Shown here piece after piece: positions 62,066 through 64,000 of a stretch of 64,000 nucleotides of DNA. Position 1 is the stretch's first letter; each line of letters begins with the position of its first letter. The notes under the pieces are model-generated. The model saw only the letters and a list, made by a program, of their open reading frames with translations. It was not told the DNA's origin and did no database searches. Source of the stretch: Erpobdella octoculata (lineage: Eukaryota > Annelida > Clitellata > Hirudinida > Erpobdellidae); assembly GCA_963978895.1 (NCBI GenBank), contig OZ022239.1, positions 37,934,330 through 37,998,329 of the forward strand, in the 5' to 3' direction. The position numbers and the translations under genes were made by a program.

Positions 62066-64000
62066 TGTGCTCAAAATTAAAATTTTAACGGCTTAAAATG
62101 TATTAAATAGAACAATATAAGTCAAAGAGATGCCCCATCAGCCATGGAAGAAATTTGATACCTAAAAATAAATGTATGCGTCCATAACGTTCTATTATCT
62201 TAAACGCATAATTTGTTACAATTATCTTAGCATTAAAAATCAGTGAATAACAAAACACTTTTTTCTTACTTTTTCATGGGAACGGTACTAATTTTATGCG
62301 TATTTTTTTAAACCTTATACATGTAATCTCGTTTTATTTTTGTACGAAACTGTTTCATAGTTTTTCCAAACTTGGGTGAAATAACTTTATAACTTTTTGA
62401 TTACACAATAATAAATTATAAACACAGGCAAACAACAATAACACAGTTTTGAAAACCGCTGAAAGGGAAATGAACGCAAAGCGAGATGGTCATATTTGAT
62501 TTCGGATTACCTAAAATTGCACCTTTTCGGCAGTTTCGCATAAAGGGTAAAACATTATTGTATGAATAAATAAATAAACGAGCAGTGAATGGTTCCATTG
62601 TCTTCCATAGACGGACAGCTCAGCATGTCATTGTCATGGTTCAAAAATCAGGACTCAACTTTAATTATTGTCGCGAGAAAGTTGCTGGAAAAACAGATCC
62701 AAAAATAAACATTTTTTTCGGTAATCTTTCACTTTAGAGGATGAATTATTTCCGCTATTTACCATAACACTTAGTAAAATTAAATGTAGTATTAAACTAC
62801 CATAGTGAAACGTTTTAAAGAAGTTTTGTGATGAAGAAAAACTATTTATTGCTAGTTTGAGAGAATATCAGTCGTAGTTGAACGATTGGTGATTCACTGG
62901 CGTTTATAAACAAAAAGAAAAGTTAAGATATGTTTTCAAGCAGAAAAAAATTGATGGAGATATTAAAATTTTTTTTTATAATAATCAAAAAAGTTTGTAA
63001 TGACATAAGAGCTAATTGATGGTTTGTACCCTTTCGGTTTTAAAGATAAAAGGCGCTCAATCGCCTCTATCACAAAGCGAGTTGTTTTAATATGGGCGCG
63101 TCTTTTATCGGAGTCATTTGACACGTACTAACACCGATAGCTCAAATAATTCCAGGTTCCATCTTAACGCTTAACTCTATCAATTGACTCCTAATTCGAG
63201 CAGGAGTTACTGGGGTTAACATTGAGATTCACTTGCGTAAGCAATTTACAAACGCGCCCATTACGTGATTGCATTCAAATTTTATTTTATTTTTTTATAT
63301 AACGATTTGTTCAACAAAGAATCTTTAATGATTTGTCTAGAGGTGCGGAATTTCCGCTTAGTAGAGCCGTATTTATAATGCAGAGGCGTGGATTCAGCAA
63401 AATGTTGAGGGGGGCGAAGATTTTTTAACTTAAACCCAGATAATCTTCAAACAAAAATGACCATCCCAATATAGATTTGTATGTTATATTTTCATGTAAA
63501 TCATCCTATTAGTTAAAAACAGTTAAAAAAAGTTATCTTTTATTTAATATTGAATGCAGACAAAAAGCGTTTAAATTATGAATGTAACAAAAAGTATCGA
63601 CGTTTTTCAATTTTACAAAATTGTCCACTGAATCATCAAGATAAAATAGACTAAGGGTACTAAAAGATTGAAAAATACTAGCAGAGATTTAAGTAACTGG
63701 ATACTAATCAACAAGTATGATAAATACTGTTTTCATCAACTAATCTAAATTCTCAATCATGTGTGAGCTAATAAAAATAATTTAAAATGAATTAGAAAAA
63801 TCTTGGTGAGAGAGCTCTAGCAACCGGGTAGGATAAGAATATGCTATCTGTTCCTTAAGCTAGGACAGATACAAGGTTCTAAATTTCCTACGAGTTCGAT
63901 CGGATGGACCGAAAGCAAGCAATCAATCAATAAATCCATTAAATTTCTATAGCGCTATTTCCTTGGCGTTCAATAGCGCTCGGACACGAACTTATTAAAC
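62066..64000. other. Unannotated DNA on the SKOR 5' side
   Basis: No upstream SKOR exon could be read on either strand. One end of the GGTAATCTTTCAC MITE is at 62720, and a hAT-like end (cagaggcgtggattcag) at about 63381. The last 70 bases hold a hairpin-forming agcgctatttcc...caatagcgct segment often seen in MITE/SINE tails. Otherwise AT-rich. Confidence 0.4.

Noticed and set aside
61631..62096. Phe/Leu/Ser-rich frame running out of the gap
   Set aside because: CTTTCT low-complexity repeat, and most of its start is N.

Overview
This is a 64-kb stretch of an AT-rich animal (metazoan) genome. Three ancestral single-copy animal genes can be recognised. They are a FoxG-type forkhead transcription factor gene (minus strand, 9075-11388, two exons), the proteasome deubiquitinase gene PSMD14/Rpn11 (minus strand, 32484-35376, ten coding exons), and the 3' part of a SKOR/Fussel (SKI-family) co-repressor gene (minus strand, 60636-61430) cut off by a 200-base assembly gap. 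Introns are short to medium and GT-AG. TTAGGG-like repeats, the introns and these genes place the window in an animal, probably an invertebrate. I cannot name the phylum from the sequence alone.

Nearly everything else is mobile DNA, much of it nested. From left to right: a CR1/L2-type LINE with near-intact ORF1 and endonuclease (1-1777); a Helitron inside an older hAT-like element (2285-4270); hAT debris, a foldback repeat and small MITEs (4.8-7.3 kb); the FoxG locus; a 552-bp perfect tetranucleotide array (12287-12838); MITEs, one carrying telomere-like repeats (13219-13860); LINE 3' debris; and a Helitron cluster at 16.5-21.5 kb. In that cluster two composite Helitrons form an inverted repeat of about 1.1-kb arms with a third Helitron at the axis. 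Then follow a LINE RT pseudogene (22.1-23.8 kb), another Helitron (24.05-25.29 kb), a hAT transposon with 8-bp target duplication and internal tandem repeats (26370-29060) and a LINE RT fragment.

After PSMD14 come a 299-bp Helitron, a non-autonomous hAT element packed with CCCGAA repeats (36405-37884), an RTE-like LINE with a destroyed RT active site (37.9-41.3 kb), a Mutator/Merlin-like element with 44-bp inverted repeats and 9-bp target duplication (42542-43586), a 5'-truncated LINE with a long RT frame (44.3-45.7 kb), a hAT inserted into another hAT (46.2-49.0 kb), a full Helitron (51497-52914), and a structurally intact Ty3/Gypsy-like LTR retrotransposon with identical LTRs (54152-58912). 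The last sits inside a LINE and is flanked by an unusual 136-bp direct duplication.

The host genes are not an operon and do not obviously work together. FoxG and SKOR are both developmental transcriptional regulators; PSMD14 is a housekeeping proteasome subunit. I found no CRISPR array, no bacterial-type operon and no clear new gene system. The most unusual signals are structural: the palindromic nested Helitrons, the 136-bp duplication around the LTR element, and mobile elements carrying expanded internal repeats.
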